From: Dromaius novaehollandiae
Lineage: Eukaryota > Chordata > Aves > Casuariiformes > Dromaiidae
Direction of reading: 5' to 3'
NCBI RefSeq assembly: GCF_036370855.1
Contig: NC_088108.1
Location: 14,779,448 to 14,843,447 of the forward strand
DNA: 64,000 bases
The translations under genes and the position numbers were made by a program. The first letter of the stretch is position 1. Every line of letters begins with the position of its first letter. The notes under the pieces were generated by a model. That model had not been told where the DNA came from and searched no databases. It worked only from the letters and a program-made list of their open reading frames with translations. Of the stretch, positions 20,503 through 34,551 are shown in pieces.

Positions 20503-22591
20503 GTGAGTCTTCCACAAGAAATGCTGCTGCTTCTACATGTTGTACCACAGTCTCACCTTGTTAACTAAGAAGCAAATTTGGCTTTTCCCAGGGTGAGTAA
20601 AGAAAGCCTTATGCAGCTTTGGACTGACTGAAACAGCTAGAAGGTATTTGTAGGGTAAGAAGCTCCTGAGGGAGAAAGTAAGGAAGATGCCCCAGGAATA
20701 GGAGGCGAGATTGTGAGCATGGAATGGGAGGAAGATTTATTTTCTCAGCCTAAAGGAAATGAGAACATGCAGTTGAAAGAGTGTTAGATACTTCAGACTT
20801 CCCCCTACTTTTCCCTGAAGTCTGCCAGAGATGAAGGCAATTACAACTAGATACAAAGGACTTCATATGAAGGAAAAAGTTGCTGCTTAACTTCTGAGTA
20901 GAGACTAAAATATCCAGAGGCAACTGAGTGTGCTAATTCTGCATGTCAGACACTGAAGAACTGTAGAGATAATTGATCACTGAAGTACAATATTATCCCT
21001 TATCCCTTCTTCTTTATGTCATTTCTTTTACAGACGCTTACTGTAGAAACAGTTGTCAGACAGGAAAGAATAGAAGAGCTGAAAGGCTCGGTATCACATT
21101 GCAAGTCCCTGGATACCTCATTTTAATTTCTGGCAATGGTTTCCTTCAGGTTTGAGTAGATCCAGAAAGTTTTGTTTACCTAACACATACACATGCTTGT
21201 TCTCCAGCGGCTTAGCAAAAAACTAAGTATTGAAACTCTTCAGATATTGTTCCAAAAATTCTATTCAGTTATTACTTCTATACAACACCTAACTAAAAAA
21301 AAAAAAAAACAAAGAAAAAAAAGAAAAAGTTTAAGTAGAACTGATTCAGTTGTTTTAAAGTACTGGGTTTTGTGCAGAGAAACATCAAATCAACCCCGAG
21401 GGCACAGCTATACTAGGATCATTTTGACACTATTTCTACAGCAGCATTTTCTTCCCCAAAGTAAACTATACAAGAGAGAAAACGTTGCACACAGGTCTCC
21501 CCAATAGACGTGGCCAGCAGGGCTGAATTAATCAAGGCAGGAAGACTGCAACGTCCAATGTCACTAGCCCAGAAAAAGCCCTCAGAAGAAAGGCCAAAAG
21601 TTGAATAAAACGGAGCTTTGAACGATAGGCAGGCTCTTTCAGATTCGACGCCGACAAACAATAATCAAAACCCAGTCTGCAAATTGTTTCACGACATCAC
21701 CTTGACAGCTAAACATCTGTCCAAAGGGTCATTCAAATGACAGAAACTCCCATGCGAGCTTCAGGAAAACATCCTCTTGCTGTAAGAGAACTGTTCAGTC
21801 TAATCTCAATGTCCTGATTTCCAAACATCTCATTCCTGAGTTTAAATATTAAATATTTCATTTAATTGAAAATAGTTGCTCATTCTAACATACCAAGAGT
21901 GTGAGGACATTTTTAAGGCAATGTTTTTTTCAATTCTGTATTGTGAATTCTTTGCCACCAGGCGGAAGTGCAGCAACACAGCTCATCACAGGTCGGATTT
22001 TTCTTTCCCCAAGACATCCAGTTTCAGAGCACCTTCAAAACTGTTACTAAATATTTAGTGTCAGGTGTATTTCTTTATTTGTCCACTTTTCAGTTTGTCT
22101 CAGTTCAGGTTTCGCAACCTTGCCTTCTAAATCCTATCCATCTAACCATGCAAGTGCATCTAGAGACTGATACTTGAGTATGTAAGACTCTACTACTATG
22201 GCTTTCTATGAAGATTTCCTCTGTGCAAGGAAATGATTGCTGCCATATGCCTATCCGATGATGCCAAAATCTCTTGTCGTAATTCACCATTTCCAGTGTT
22301 GGCTTCCAGCCTCATCGGCTTTCTTAGTAATAAGGTGTGTACATAGTCGTAGTTTAAGAGAGAAGAATCAGGTGGGTCTGTGCGCGTCTAGATGAAAAAG
22401 TACGTATGTATGTATGCAGCTATACTGCCATCTGGCAGTATTTGGGAATGATGACACACAGGCAACTGTGGGACTCAGGATGGCGCGGCCCATGGAAGAG
22501 GGGTTTGCTCTGGGGTGCTCCCCAAGAGTTAAGGAACCCCGGTGCACCACGGCCGGAGTCACCACACTGTGGGGTTGCTGTAGCCCTCCAG

Positions 22592-23325
22592 CGACCCCTG
22601 AGTGCTGAGCAAACCTAGTCAGCAAAGGAGAAGTGACACTGCGGACTCGCCCTGTAAGCCTCTGGGTAGCGTGGAACTGGGTTATCTGTTGAGTACGCAT
22701 ACTGTTGGGTGTTGAACATGCGTACTGTTATCTGTTGCCCAGCCTCTTGACCACACTGTTATTGGCTGAGGCCGTCGGTTCTGCTGTGTGACTGTGGTCT
22801 GGCACTGTTCGAATGGGCAAGGAACTAAGCCCGGGAAGGATAAAAGAGAGTAAGCTACCTACCTCTGTGTGGACTCAGACTCGCCCTCAGTTGGCCTGCA
22901 GACCAGACAACCCACCGATCAGCGGGGACGCCACTGATGGCGACCGCCAGGGAGAACCTGAATCATCCCGGCACAGCCCGAGCGTGGTGAGAAGAGTCTG
23001 GGGAAAACTGTACCGGAGGGGTGGCCCGTAAGTACAAGGAAAGGGTGAGAATGGTCACTGTACCGCGCATCCGAGAAAAGTCACTGTACTGAGCATCCGT
23101 GGCTTAACCAGGGAGCTCTAATATGTGTATTCTATTTTCAGTTCTATTGTATTTCTAGCTTTACTATACTTTTCAGCTTTGTTATACTTGTAGATGGTTT
23201 GGTGTTAATTGTTTAGTGTTGTCATATGTAACTTCTTATACCTGCCAAATGATGATCTCTGAAGTTCAGCGCGCTAACCCAGGAATCTGACAGAATCTCA
23301 GCTGCTCCCCTGTTGGCGCATCACA
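22592..23325 (+). repeat. LTR-like element B (copy 2)
   Basis: Same length and structure as copy 1. Confidence 0.58.
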
Positions 23326-24225
23326 GTTGTGCAGGAGCTGGTAGGCTTCGAGTCTGGATTTGCTGGGAGCTGAATCAGGTCACAGCTGTGCGGGAAAGGG
23401 GCTTTGCAGCAGTTGCCACCGCTTGCGCCTGTCAGGGCGCGCGGAGCAGCAGAGGAGGGCAGCAGGCTGCCCGAGCACCGCTGGGGCGCAGGCAGTGGCT
23501 GTGGCGGGGAGGGGGCTTTGCTGCACGGGGCAGCGGGACAGAGCGCCCGCCGCCTCCAGCCCCGGCGCCGCAGCCGGGCTCCGGCTGTGCCCGCACGGCT
23601 GCTGCCGAGGCCTGGCCACCGGGACACTCTGCAGCCCCGCATTGGAAAGCCCCATTACTTGGATTTAGAAATCCTAGTTAGTGGGATTTAACCCATTCAA
23701 GAGTGCCACCGGCACAGCCGCGGAGCGCAGACAGGCCGCGAGCCGCCGGCAGGGTGGCAGCGCTTCCCGGCCCTGGTGGGTGGGCACGAGTGCGGCGTGC
23801 CCGGGAGCCAGCGTGAAAGCGCGGGGAGCGAGCGCGGGGCTGCCGGCCTGCGGGGCTGTGAGGGGCTCTCGTAGCCGGCGTCCCCCGCGCTGCCGCTCGC
23901 CCAGGAGCGCTCCTGGCCAAAGCCCTCGGGCCCGGCCATGTTGGCACTGGAGCGCGTGCGAGTGGAGGAGCTCTGTGCCCCAAGGCCTGTGGGTGGGAGA
24001 GATCCCCCCCACCCCCGGCCCCCACGAGCTGCTCTAAGGAAACACCACTCTGGCGCTGCGTGAGCTCTGCCTCCTCTCCGTCTTTATTGCCCAGGGGCCT
24101 CCTCGTGCAGGTGGCCGGGCGCGATGATGGCACCGGCCCAAGACGGAGGAGCACGGTGCGGGCAGGCTGGGCGGAGGGACGGTGCCGTGGCCTGGTGTCG
24201 GTGCCCAGCCCGAGATGCCACCCAT

Positions 24226-25960
24226 TCAGGCCTTGTCGCCGGTTGGTGCTTCGAGCCTGCCCGTGCCAGGCGCGCCTGCGTCTGCGGTGTTCTCCTCCTG
24301 CGTGGTGGCACTGAAATGGAAGCCGGGGTTGTGTGCAGTAGCTCTCTGAAGGGCACACTGGCCAGCCCCAAGGGAAAGGGAGCAGGAGAATACGCCCTTA
24401 AGCTGCCCCCAGAGGCCCCAAAGCAAGCCCGCCCTTGAAAGGGGCGCAGCGTAGCCTGAGCAAGGTGTCTTCTGCTTTTGTGGTGGCGATTACCTGTCAC
24501 TGGAAGAGCTTCTGCTGAACTCTCCCATGCCCGGTGTAGGAGGCAGGGATGGGAGAAGGCCGCCATACGGATTGTCGTCTTCATTGCCCCAGATGTTGCA
24601 GAGCTCTAGGCTTGCTGCACTCGGAGAAGCACACCTGGAGCAGGTACACTGCAGGCTGCTGTGAAGCTGGAAATAACACATTAGCAGATGAGCTTTGCAT
24701 TGGTGCGAGTTTGAAGAGGGGAAGGTTTGAAGGGACTTGCTCGGATGGAGCTTTTTGTCCTGGAGGCAGGACAGAACTCACCTCTCCGCAGTGGCAGCGG
24801 TAGTGGCAAGCGGATGCCTCGGCATCGTCCTCTGGAGACCTAGGAATCGTACCGAGAGGTATGGTAAAGGATTTTTAGTTGTCCTTTTGAAAGGAAGCAC
24901 GCTCCCTAGGAGGGAACTTGTGCTCTGTTCCATTTGCCAGGGAAAGGGTTAAAATGCCGGCCTGGGAGCTTTCTGGGAAGCCTTGAGAGTACCTGTGGGC
25001 TTCAGGTAAGCACTTTGTGCAGCTGTGTAATGGCTGCCTTGCAGGTGTGCTGTTCTTGTTGCCATGCCCACATTGGAAGCTGCTGTGCAAGGTGTATCAC
25101 TTTGCAAGGGGTGTGAATTTCAAACATTACCTTTCTTTCCTGGTCTTGAGTCGGTAGTAGAGCCAAACGCAGAACGCAAAGAACAACGTCAAGATGACGA
25201 GCGTCAAAGTGTTGGCGACGATGACGACAACAGTTCTGCGTTTTGGAGGGCTGGGGTCAGCCTCTGCAGAACCCTTGGGGGAGAGTACTGCAAAACAGTG
25301 GCCAGAGATCAGCGTTTAATATAAACGTGCATGCTGTGGTAGGTGAAAGGTAGGAAGGGGAGGGCTGAAGCGTGAAGAGCCCAAGCGCAGCGGCACACGC
25401 ATCACAGCCGTGGGGACGTGGCATCCCAGCACGTGCGGGATGCCATGTGGTATCCTAGTTTGGTGCCGTGCATTGAGAAAACGCCCCATTCTTCTCTTCT
25501 CCCCCCTGCTCCTTTTGGTGCGTTTTGCTCCTCCTCTCTCCCTCCTTCCTGCGCTGGGAGAAAGGGAAGCAGGAGCCTGCTGTCACGAGCGAGACCCGCT
25601 CTTGTGCTGGGCCGAGGCTCGGCAGATGCTTGTGTGTGCCCAGGGCGGGCAGCGCAGGAGGGCGGCGCAGAAGGCTGTGGAAAGCCGCGTCTCTGCAGAA
25701 GAGCTCCTCCTCAAGTGTTCTCAGCTTTGGAAGGGAGCCCCCTATTCTGCCTGTGCCCCCAGGTGCTGGTAGGGGCCCGTGGGAGCGCTGCCTTGCCCCT
25801 GGAGATTCACCCTTAGACAATGTTAGTGGGGGAGAGGAGGTCTTGCGTTGGAGTACGTACCTTCAGACAGCACCGAAGCCTCTCTTTCCCCAGGTATGGG
25901 GACCCCGTGTACAAGAAGAGTACACAGGAGAAGGCACACCAAGGCAGAGCAGCCAGCCAT
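24226..25960 (-). CDS. Unrecognised type I membrane protein (copy 3)
   Basis: Exons 25861-25960, 25131-25287, 24782-24839, 24494-24648 and 24226-24310. The protein is unchanged from copy 1. Single-base changes near 24140 and 26107 lie in the 3'UTR and upstream of the start. Confidence 0.66.
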
Positions 25961-26669
25961 GTCTGCTGGTACTCCCAAAGCTGTGTGCGCAAATGAGGCC
26001 TGCCCGGCAACGGGGCCCTGGGTTGCCCTGGCGGTGCTGTGACATCGCCGGCGGGCGTGCAGACCTTGTGAAGGTGTCAGGAGCTCCTCACAATGGGCCG
26101 CTGAGCATGCGCGCGGCCTGCCAGCTCCTTCCCAGTCACCCTGCACAGGCGTGACCTCAGTGCCACCGGCTGTTTGTTGTAGGCCGTGCTTCTCCTGAGC
26201 GCCGTTTGGCGGGGAGGCGGTCTTTCACGGAGCCGGGCAGGCTGTGCAGACGAGCCTCTGCAGGGCCTGACGAAAGCTAGGGAGGATGCGCAGGAGCAGG
26301 CTGGGAGACTGTCTGGCTCCGTGCATTTCCCCACAGTAAAACAGTAGCCACAGGAAAACACTAGGCACGTTAAGGGAGTGTTTAAATGGGTACGTCTGCT
26401 TTAGACCCCACGACAGGCAGGGGCTTTCCTTTCCCCGAAGAAAGGAAGGCGGCTGTGACCCCCCCCCCCACCCCTTGCTCTCGGGCTGACACACTGCCCC
26501 GGCAAGGCAGCAAAAGCCACATTCCAAAATTCATTTTCGGGGTGCCGTGCTCCCTGGTATTGCTACCTTAGTATAATCCTTGCACTCCAGTTGGAAATAG
26601 CGTGTGGGCTGTGGCCCCATAATGCTGATATACAAGCCATGGAAGCAGTTACCCAGCGAGGGCAGTTGA

Positions 26670-26951
26670 CCTGGAAAAAACAATAGTGAATCTGTAACCA
26701 CAGAAGTGATAGAAAACACACCCATCGATGCCTTAACGCTTTTAAATGAAGACATACACAATATTGGCCAAATTACTGTACAGAATCATTTCACACTTGA
26801 CTGTTTGCTAGCCTCTCAAGGAGCAGTGTGTGCCTTAACTAATGACAGTTGCTGTTTTTATGTTAACCATTTCCATCAGATTACTACTGATGTATATCAG
26901 ATAGCCAACCGCACTAAAGTTTTGCATATCGTTGGGGAGGACCTCCAGTGA
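26670..26951 (+). pseudogene. Retroviral Env TM fragment (copy 3)
   Basis: Encoded fragment same as copy 1; CX6CC intact. Confidence 0.73.
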
Positions 26952-27621
26952 CCCCTGAGTGCTGAGCAAACCTAGTCAGCAAAGGAGAAGTGACACTGCA
27001 GACTCGCCCTGTAAGCCTCTGGGTAGCGTGGAACTGGGTTGTCTGTTGACCACCCTGTTGGTATCCATCCTGTTACCGGCTGAGGCCATCGCTTCTGTTG
27101 TGTAACCGTGGTCTGGCACTGTTTGATTGGATGAAAAACCCTAAGCCTCTGAAGGACAGAAGAAAGCCACATACCTCTGTGTGGACTCAGTCTCACCCTC
27201 ACTTGGCCTGCACACCCAGCAACCCACCCATCAGCAGGGACACCCCGATGGCAACTGCCAGGGAGAACCTGAATCATCCCAGCATAGCTTGAGCACGCTG
27301 AGAACAATCTGGGGAAAACCGTACTGGAGAGGTGGTCCATAAGGACAAGGAAAGGCTGAGAACGGTCACTGTACCGTGCATCTGTGGCTTAACCACAGAG
27401 CTCTGATATGTGCATTCTGTTTTCAGTTCTTTACTTTTTAGCTTTGTTAGACTTGTAGATGGTCTGGTGTAAGTTGTTCAGTGTTGTCCAGTGTCCGTCG
27501 TATGTGTGTAACTGCTTAGCTCTAGTAAATTCTTACACTTGACAAATGATGATCTCTTGAGTTCAGTGCAACTAACCCGAATCTGAAAGAATCTCCGACG
27601 CCCCTCTATTGGCGCGTCACA
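26949..27621 (+). repeat. LTR-like element A (copy 3)
   Basis: Same length. It has GTAAGTTGTTCAG where copies 1-2 have GTAAATTGTTCAG, a state shared with copies 4-6. Confidence 0.6.
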
Positions 27622-28605
27622 GTCAACAAAACCACCTTGGATAAAACAGTGAGTAGGCTACACCCTGCTTACGGAATATAGTCCTTGTCTCAAACAGGCC
27701 CGCAAGTTTCACTGTTAAAGTGAAACAGGTTTGTTGCCTGGGTTCAGCAACAGTTCAGCATCCTGGGCAGGGCACTCCCCTTCCTCACCACTCCCATCCC
27801 TGCCTCTATACCCCCACCCCAAATCCACCAAAGACACTCTCCAAGCACTTCAAATGCAACTCTGACACTTCTCTTCAGTGGCAGAATTATTTCAGCCTCA
27901 GCCTCCAAACCCCTTCAGTAATACTTCTCAAACACCACTCAGCTTAGGAATCCCCATCCCTAATGATGAAGACCCCCACCCCCACCAGCCCAAAAAGTAC
28001 TGACAGCAAAGCCATTCAAAATCCTGCAAGGCACATTCAAACACGAGAGCATCCCACTGTTATCTCGGCAGTCACTTGCCTTCTGGGCCATTTTACACTG
28101 TACTTGTCTTCCTTTATCACCTCCGGTTTCAAATTCACACATACACAGTCACAAAATAAAGACTGGCCATTCAGAATGTAAGGAGGCAAGACTACAGGCT
28201 ACTTCATCTCAGCATTAAGCTCAAATATCACAAGAAACAGCTAAGCCAAGAGATGCTGTTCTGAGAAACTTCCCCACATAAACAGATGCTTTGCTTCAGA
28301 CTGACCTAGCCAGGTGGCAAACTCACTAATTCAGACACACATACAAGTTCTGCCAATTGCTGTAATGTTAAGAAACAAACGGATACATGCATATCTGCTT
28401 GGGCCCTAATGGGTGCACTTTTGCGTCTGTAACTAGAGACCCTGGATAAATAGGGAAAAAAAGAAAGCATGTATTACGACCACGAGTTTCACTTCACACC
28501 AGCAAAAGCTGAAGGAGGCTTCAGAACTTCACACACCACCCCCAGGTGCCCTCCATGTCGGCAGGCTTCCCAATTACAGCCCACATTCCCAGCCCAGGCA
28601 CTCAC

Positions 28606-30646
28606 CTGAGCACTGTCCCCCAAGGCTGAAGGCAGTTGCTGGCTGTGTTGTTTGTTGCTCCTAGGGTGGCAGCAGCGGTGGCAGCGGCAGCAGGCGCTGC
28701 TCCAAAGGTCAACCCCGCGGGCGCTGCTTGCGGGGCCGCACTGCTTACGGTGCTGATACTGAAGCTGGGTGTTGCTGCCTGGGTTGCACTACCACTGGAA
28801 AAAGTAAACCCTCCAGTTGTCCCAGACCGAGTGGTAGTGGCGGTGGTACCAGCAGAGCCAAAAACAAAGCCAGAGGGGGCTGCTGCTTGCCTTGAGGGCG
28901 CACTAGCCGGTACAGAGCCGCCGAACCCAAAGCCTCCTGTGATACCTGCAGCTTGAGTTGTGCTACTGCCTCCCAAGTGTAATTTGGGTGCCTTTCCCCT
29001 AGGGAAAAAAAAAAAAAAAAAAAAGTAAGGTAATCTGAGACATATATCCAGTGAACTACTAAGAATCAGCTTTCTTACAAAGTATTTACTGACAGCAGAG
29101 AACATCTTAATTTCAGAGATGTGCACTTCAGGTTCCTACTTCAAGCTAACTGCAGCCCAGTTTTGACACAGATCGCACTACAATTCCTGTCATACAGACT
29201 CCACCAAGTCCACTTTTACTGACTCCTCCTTAATTACCTCCTCCCACCAAGGTATTTACATCACCATGAATGTTTCAGAATAAGTTTCTTCTCTCAGACC
29301 TTACACATCCTTGTCACCTCCTCTGCTTCAAACTAACACAAGACTTTCTTCCAGCTGCCTTCCCACTGCTAGCCTCCATCCAACTCCCTTTCCACCGTTC
29401 TCGGGTGGAAAAGTTATTTTAAATTTAACAAACAAAAACAGTACGATGATGACAAAAGGCCTTCCTGAGCAGCAGCTGCATATTTGGAAGAAAGAAGGAA
29501 AGAACATAAGCTAAGAAGGAAAGAGTGTATTTTTTGAAAGTGAAGCCATTCTTTCGTATGATTTTCCACTAGTATAACTGCCCCAGGGACCCTCAGAAAT
29601 GGCACTATTCTGTAAAGTAAAACTGAAAAGCAAAAATGCCAATAACCTCAATTACTTACCAGCTCCAGTCTCTCCCCTTTCCCAGCCACAAGGCAGATGA
29701 CAAAGTAAAACTACAGCTCGCACCTGCCTAACACCTCTTTTCCATTGCTATCAATAAGATGCTGGTTCTTGGTAACCTTCATTCTACCTTACTAACATGA
29801 CCTGAGGAGCACTGCTCGGGCAAAAGCAGAGCAAGCAGGATTTCCCTGGGCTGTTTCATCACATTTTTCCACTTCAGAAGTGGGACTATCTGGAAAGACA
29901 AATGATTCTACCAATTCCCATTCCAGGGTTTACAGTGTCTTAAAAGGACTGAAGTCCTGCTTGGGAAAGGACAGATTCTGAGCACCCCAAGTTTTAATCA
30001 CAACAGAACAGGCGCACCATGCAAAAGCTCAAATTCTCCTTTTTCTTAACCAGCATGGACTCATGTCTCCAAAGCAGCAGCATAAACATACAACTTTCAG
30101 CAGTGGAATAAGTCACAGGATTGACTGGTCTTGATAGCCCGTGGAAAAGTGAATGGAGAGAAAGAACAGGCCCCAGTAAACACCTACGGATGTGCTGCAC
30201 TGCAGCACAGGTTCACCCCGCAACAGCAGCGGCCTCGCTCTGTTCTGAGGTACTTTCCCAGGCGCCTCCAAAGCAGCAGGCCGCTCGGCAGCGCCGCCAC
30301 CTCCCCCCCCGCCCCCCCGCGGCGGCGGGCGCTGGGCCGCGGGACTCACCCCAGCGAGAACACGGCCCCGGCCGGCGCCGCCGTGGCGGCGGGCTGCGTG
30401 CCGAAGCTGAAGCCGGCGGGCTGCGCGGTGCTGGCCGGCGTGCTGAGGGAGAAGAGCCCGGCCGGCTGGCTGCTGGCGGGCGTCTGCGCCGCCGTGCCGA
30501 AGCTGAAGCCTCCCGAGGCGGCGGAGGTGGAGAAGGAGAAGCCCGTCGCGGCCGTGGTGGCGGCGGCCGTCTTCGGCACGCCGAAGGTGAAGCCGCCTCC
30601 CGCCGCGCCCGACCCGAAGCTGAACTGGTTCATGGCTGCCGGCGGC
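28606..30646 (-). CDS. NUP62CL: NUP62CL 5' coding exons (copy 3)
   Basis: Exons 30350-30646 (ATG at 30633) and 28606-28998. Protein as in copy 1. The acceptor poly-T is 20 long. Confidence 0.83.
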
Positions 30647-30830
30647 CTGCGAGAGAAGGGGCGCGCCGCCGTCAGCCCTCGGGGGCGGGGGGGCGCCCCA
30701 CGGCCCCGGCCCGCGGCTGAAGCGACGTGCGGGGGCGCGGCTCGCCGCCCACCGGGGCTGCGGCACCGGCCGAGGGCAGGGCAGGGCAGGGCAGGGCGAC
30801 GGGGGCGGGGCGGCGGCCCCGAGCACCTAC

Positions 30831-31111
30831 CGGACCGACGGCGACGGCGACAGCCCCTCCCCGCCGCCAGCTCCCGCTCCCTGCACGGCGCGCGCGCCCG
30901 CTGAGGACGCTTTTTACGTTGCTTCCGGCCGGTAGACAGTGACGCAACTGCTCTGCGCCCGCCCCTCGCCCCGCCGCCCAGGCGCCGGCCGGGCTCTCAC
31001 CGCTCCGAAAAACTATTGGCTCTCCCTGCCGCCGCTCATCGGACACCACGCCGCATTGGCTCACGGGGCGAGGCGGAGCGGCGGGCTCCTCGTTACTGTG
31101 GCAACGGAGGA
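30831..31111. promoter_or_regulatory. Bidirectional promoter (copy 3)
   Basis: All motifs kept; X-box at 31092-31105. One extra GGGCA repeat lies just inside the NUP62CL first intron. Confidence 0.74.
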
Positions 31112-31196
31112 CGCGGCCGGTGCCGGGTGACGGTTGCAGGCGGCGGTACGGCCGGGGCCGGGGCGCCCTGGCGCCCGCTGAGGCGGCTGCTCGCTG

Positions 31197-31226
31197 CGTG
31201 GCGTGGCGTGGCGTGGCGTGGCGTGG
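31197..31226 (+). repeat. (CGTGG)6 (copy 3)
   Basis: Six units. Confidence 0.95.
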
Positions 31227-32353
31227 GCCGGGCGGCCGCGGGAGGCCGGGGCCTGGGGCGGGGTCTCCGGGGCGGTGTGCGGCTGGAAGCGGCCGGGGCA
31301 CCGCGGGCTTCTGTCGACGCAGAGCGGTGCAGGCCGTGGCGCTTCCAGAACGTTCCGTGGAGGCGGGAGGCTGCACCGGGCACATGCTGCTGCGGGACCG
31401 CTGCTGCAGGGGAGGTGTTCGACCCGGAGCTGCTGGCAGCTCCCTGCGGTGGCCGGGGAGAGCTGTCCTTCCCTCGCCCCTCCTCCCTTTCTCTCCCGCC
31501 CCCGGCTTCCCCCTCTAGGCCCGTCGTTGGGTTTTGTGTTTTGCAGCAGGTTATTTGGTGGTTTCAGCGCTCTGTATGACGGGGATGGTTAAATTGCCCA
31601 CTCTCAGAGTTGTCTGGTCGGGATGAGTGAAGCTGTGCTTTAAAGACGTTAAGATGCTACATGAATGGGACTATATGGTTATATGTAAATTCACTGAGTT
31701 AATTGCTAAGTCCAATCTCCGTTCCTGGATAGCGAGAACCTGGGCTAAAGGAGGAAGACAATGCTAGATAATACAGTACTACTGGTTACAAAGCAAAGCT
31801 GTTTTCCATGGGGGCAGCTTAGATCTCTCTGCACCTCACTTCCCTGTGCTTTAGGTTGTTGGAGGGCGTACCGACTTGCCTGGGGCACTGTGCAAAGGCC
31901 CAAGACAGCTTGGACCTAGAGCTGGGCCTCTCCTAAGCCTCCCTGGAACAAGGAGGCCAGAGAACCTGGCGTGGAGACCCCTGCCTGGCTCCTCAGGGAG
32001 ACAAATATAGTCCAGAATGCCAAATCGAAACCTGCAACAAGAAATTCTGCTGCCCTCAACCTGGCCACAGGAGCAGAAAATCCATGTTTGGATGGAGCTG
32101 TGCCAGAGCTAATAAGCACTGTTAGACTTGAGCAGGCTCCACAACAAGTGCTTGTGGAGCAAAAGAGTCAATAACTTGGTTACGGACAGGGGAACATTGA
32201 TTATATTCCACTGTACACGTTGGCATCTCATGTAAGTTTTTGGGCAAAGTTTATCCTTCTAGAGCACAGCAGGAAAATTGTTTGCATTTGAGGAAGGACA
32301 GTATAGAAAAGGTGGTGTTCTTTCTTCATCTGTCACTTGTTTTTTCTGCGCAG

Positions 32354-32462
32354 GTAAGCTATGGATATGGATATAGATAGTATTTCCTCAGTCTCTTCTC
32401 TGCAGTCCCTTGCCAAGCTACTTAGTGATGCTCAAGAAGAAGATGACGACGACGACGACGGG
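32354..32462 (+). CDS. DNAAF6: DNAAF6 first coding exon (copy 3)
   Basis: ATG at 32361. Five GAC codons, so two Asp fewer than copies 1-2, with the frame kept. CTC to CTT at Leu21 is synonymous and shared with copies 4-5. Confidence 0.79.
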
Positions 32463-34551
32463 GTGAGTCTTCCACAAGAAATGCTGCTGCTTCTACATGT
32501 TGTACCACAGTCTCACCTTGTTAACTAAGAAGCAAATTTGGCTTTTCCCAGGGTGAGTAAAGAAAGCCTTATGCAGCTTTGGACTGACTGAAACAGCTAG
32601 AAGGTATTTGTAGGGTAAGAAGCTCCTGAGGGAGAAAGTAAGGAAGATGCCCCAGGAATAGGAGGCGAGATTGTGAGCATGGAATGGGAGGAAGATTTAT
32701 TTTCTCAGCCTAAAGGAAATGAGAACATGCAGTTGAAAGAGTGTTAGATACTTCAGACTTCCCCCTACTTTTCCCTGAAGTCTGCCAGAGATGAAGGCAA
32801 TTACAACTAGATACAAAGGACTTCATATGAAGGAAAAAGTTGCTGCTTAACTTCTGAGTAGAGACTAAAATATCCAGAGGCAACTGAGTGTGCTAATTCT
32901 GCATGTCAGACACTGAAGAACTGTAGAGATAATTGATCACTGAAGTACAATATTATCCCTTATCCCTTCTTCTTTATGTCATTTCTTTTACAGACGCTTA
33001 CTGTAGAAACAGTTGTCAGACAGGAAAGAATAGAAGAGCTGAAAGGCTCGGTATCACATTGCAAGTCCCTGGATACCTCATTTTAATTTCTGGCAATGGT
33101 TTCCTTCAGGTTTGAGTAGATCCAGAAAGTTTTGTTTACCTAACACATACACATGCTTGTTCTCCAGCGGCTTAGCAAAAAACTAAGTATTGAAACTCTT
33201 CAGATATTGTTCCAAAAATTCTATTCAGTTATTACTTCTATACAACACCTAACTAAAAAAAAAAAAAAACAAAGAAAAAAAAGAAAAAGTTTAAGTAGAA
33301 CTGATTCAGTTGTTTTAAAGTACTGGGTTTTGTGCAGAGAAACATCAAATCAACCCCGAGGGCACAGCTATACTAGGATCATTTTGACACTATTTCTACA
33401 GCAGCATTTTCTTCCCCAAAGTAAACTATACAAGAGAGAAAACGTTGCACACAGGTCTCCCCAATAGACGTGGCCAGCAGGGCTGAATTAATCAAGGCAG
33501 GAAGACTGCAACGTCCAATGTCACTAGCCCAGAAAAAGCCCTCAGAAGAAAGGCCAAAAGTTGAATAAAACGGAGCTTTGAACGATAGGCAGGCTCTTTC
33601 AGATTCGACGCCGACAAACAATAATCAAAACCCAGTCTGCAAATTGTTTCACGACATCACCTTGACAGCTAAACATCTGTCCAAAGGGTCATTCAAATGA
33701 CAGAAACTCCCATGCGAGCTTCAGGAAAACATCCTCTTGCTGTAAGAGAACTGTTCAGTCTAATCTCAATGTCCTGATTTCCAAACATCTCATTCCTGAG
33801 TTTAAATATTAAATATTTCATTTAATTGAAAATAGTTGCTCATTCTAACATACCAAGAGTGTGAGGACATTTTTCAGGCAATGTTTTTTTCAATTCTGTA
33901 TTGTGAATTCTTTGCCACCAGGCGGAAGTGCAGCAACACAGCTCATCACAGGTCGGATTTTTCTTTCCCCAAGACATCCAGTTTCAGAGCACCTTCAAAA
34001 CTGTTACTAAATATTTAGTGTCAGGTGTATTTCTTTATTTGTCCACTTTTCAGTTTGTCTCAGTTCAGGTTTCGCAACCTTGCCTTCTAAATCCTATCCA
34101 TCTAACCATGCAAGTGCATCTAGAGACTGATACTTGAGTATGTAAGACTCTACTACTATGGCTTTCTATGAAGATTTCCTCTGTGCAAGGAAATGATTGC
34201 TGCCATATGCCTATCCGATGATGCCAAAATCTCTTGTCGTAATTCACCATTTCCAGTGTTGGCTTCCAGCCTCATCGGCTTTCTTAGTAATAAGGTGTGT
34301 ACATAGTCGTAGTTTAAGAGAGAAGAATCAGGTGGGTCTGTGCGCGTCTAGATGAAAAAGTACGTATGTATGTATGCAGCTATACTGCCATCTGGCAGTA
34401 TTTGGGAATGATGACACACAGGCAACTGTGGGACTCAGGATGGCGCGGCCCATGGAAGAGGGGTTTGCTCTGGGGTGCTCCCCAAGAGTTAAGGAACCCC
34501 GGTGCACCACGGCCGGAGTCACCACACTGTGGGGTTGCTGTAGCCCTCCAG

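Larger units (their letters stand above)
11983..23972. repeat. Array unit, copy 2
   Basis: Complete unit of 11990 bases. It shares (CGTGG)11 and the seven-GAC exon with copy 1. It differs by a 25-base A tract at the NUP62CL exon 2 acceptor, which accounts for most of the length change, by a His-to-Asn change just inside that exon, and by T at the position equivalent to 10509. Confidence 0.95.
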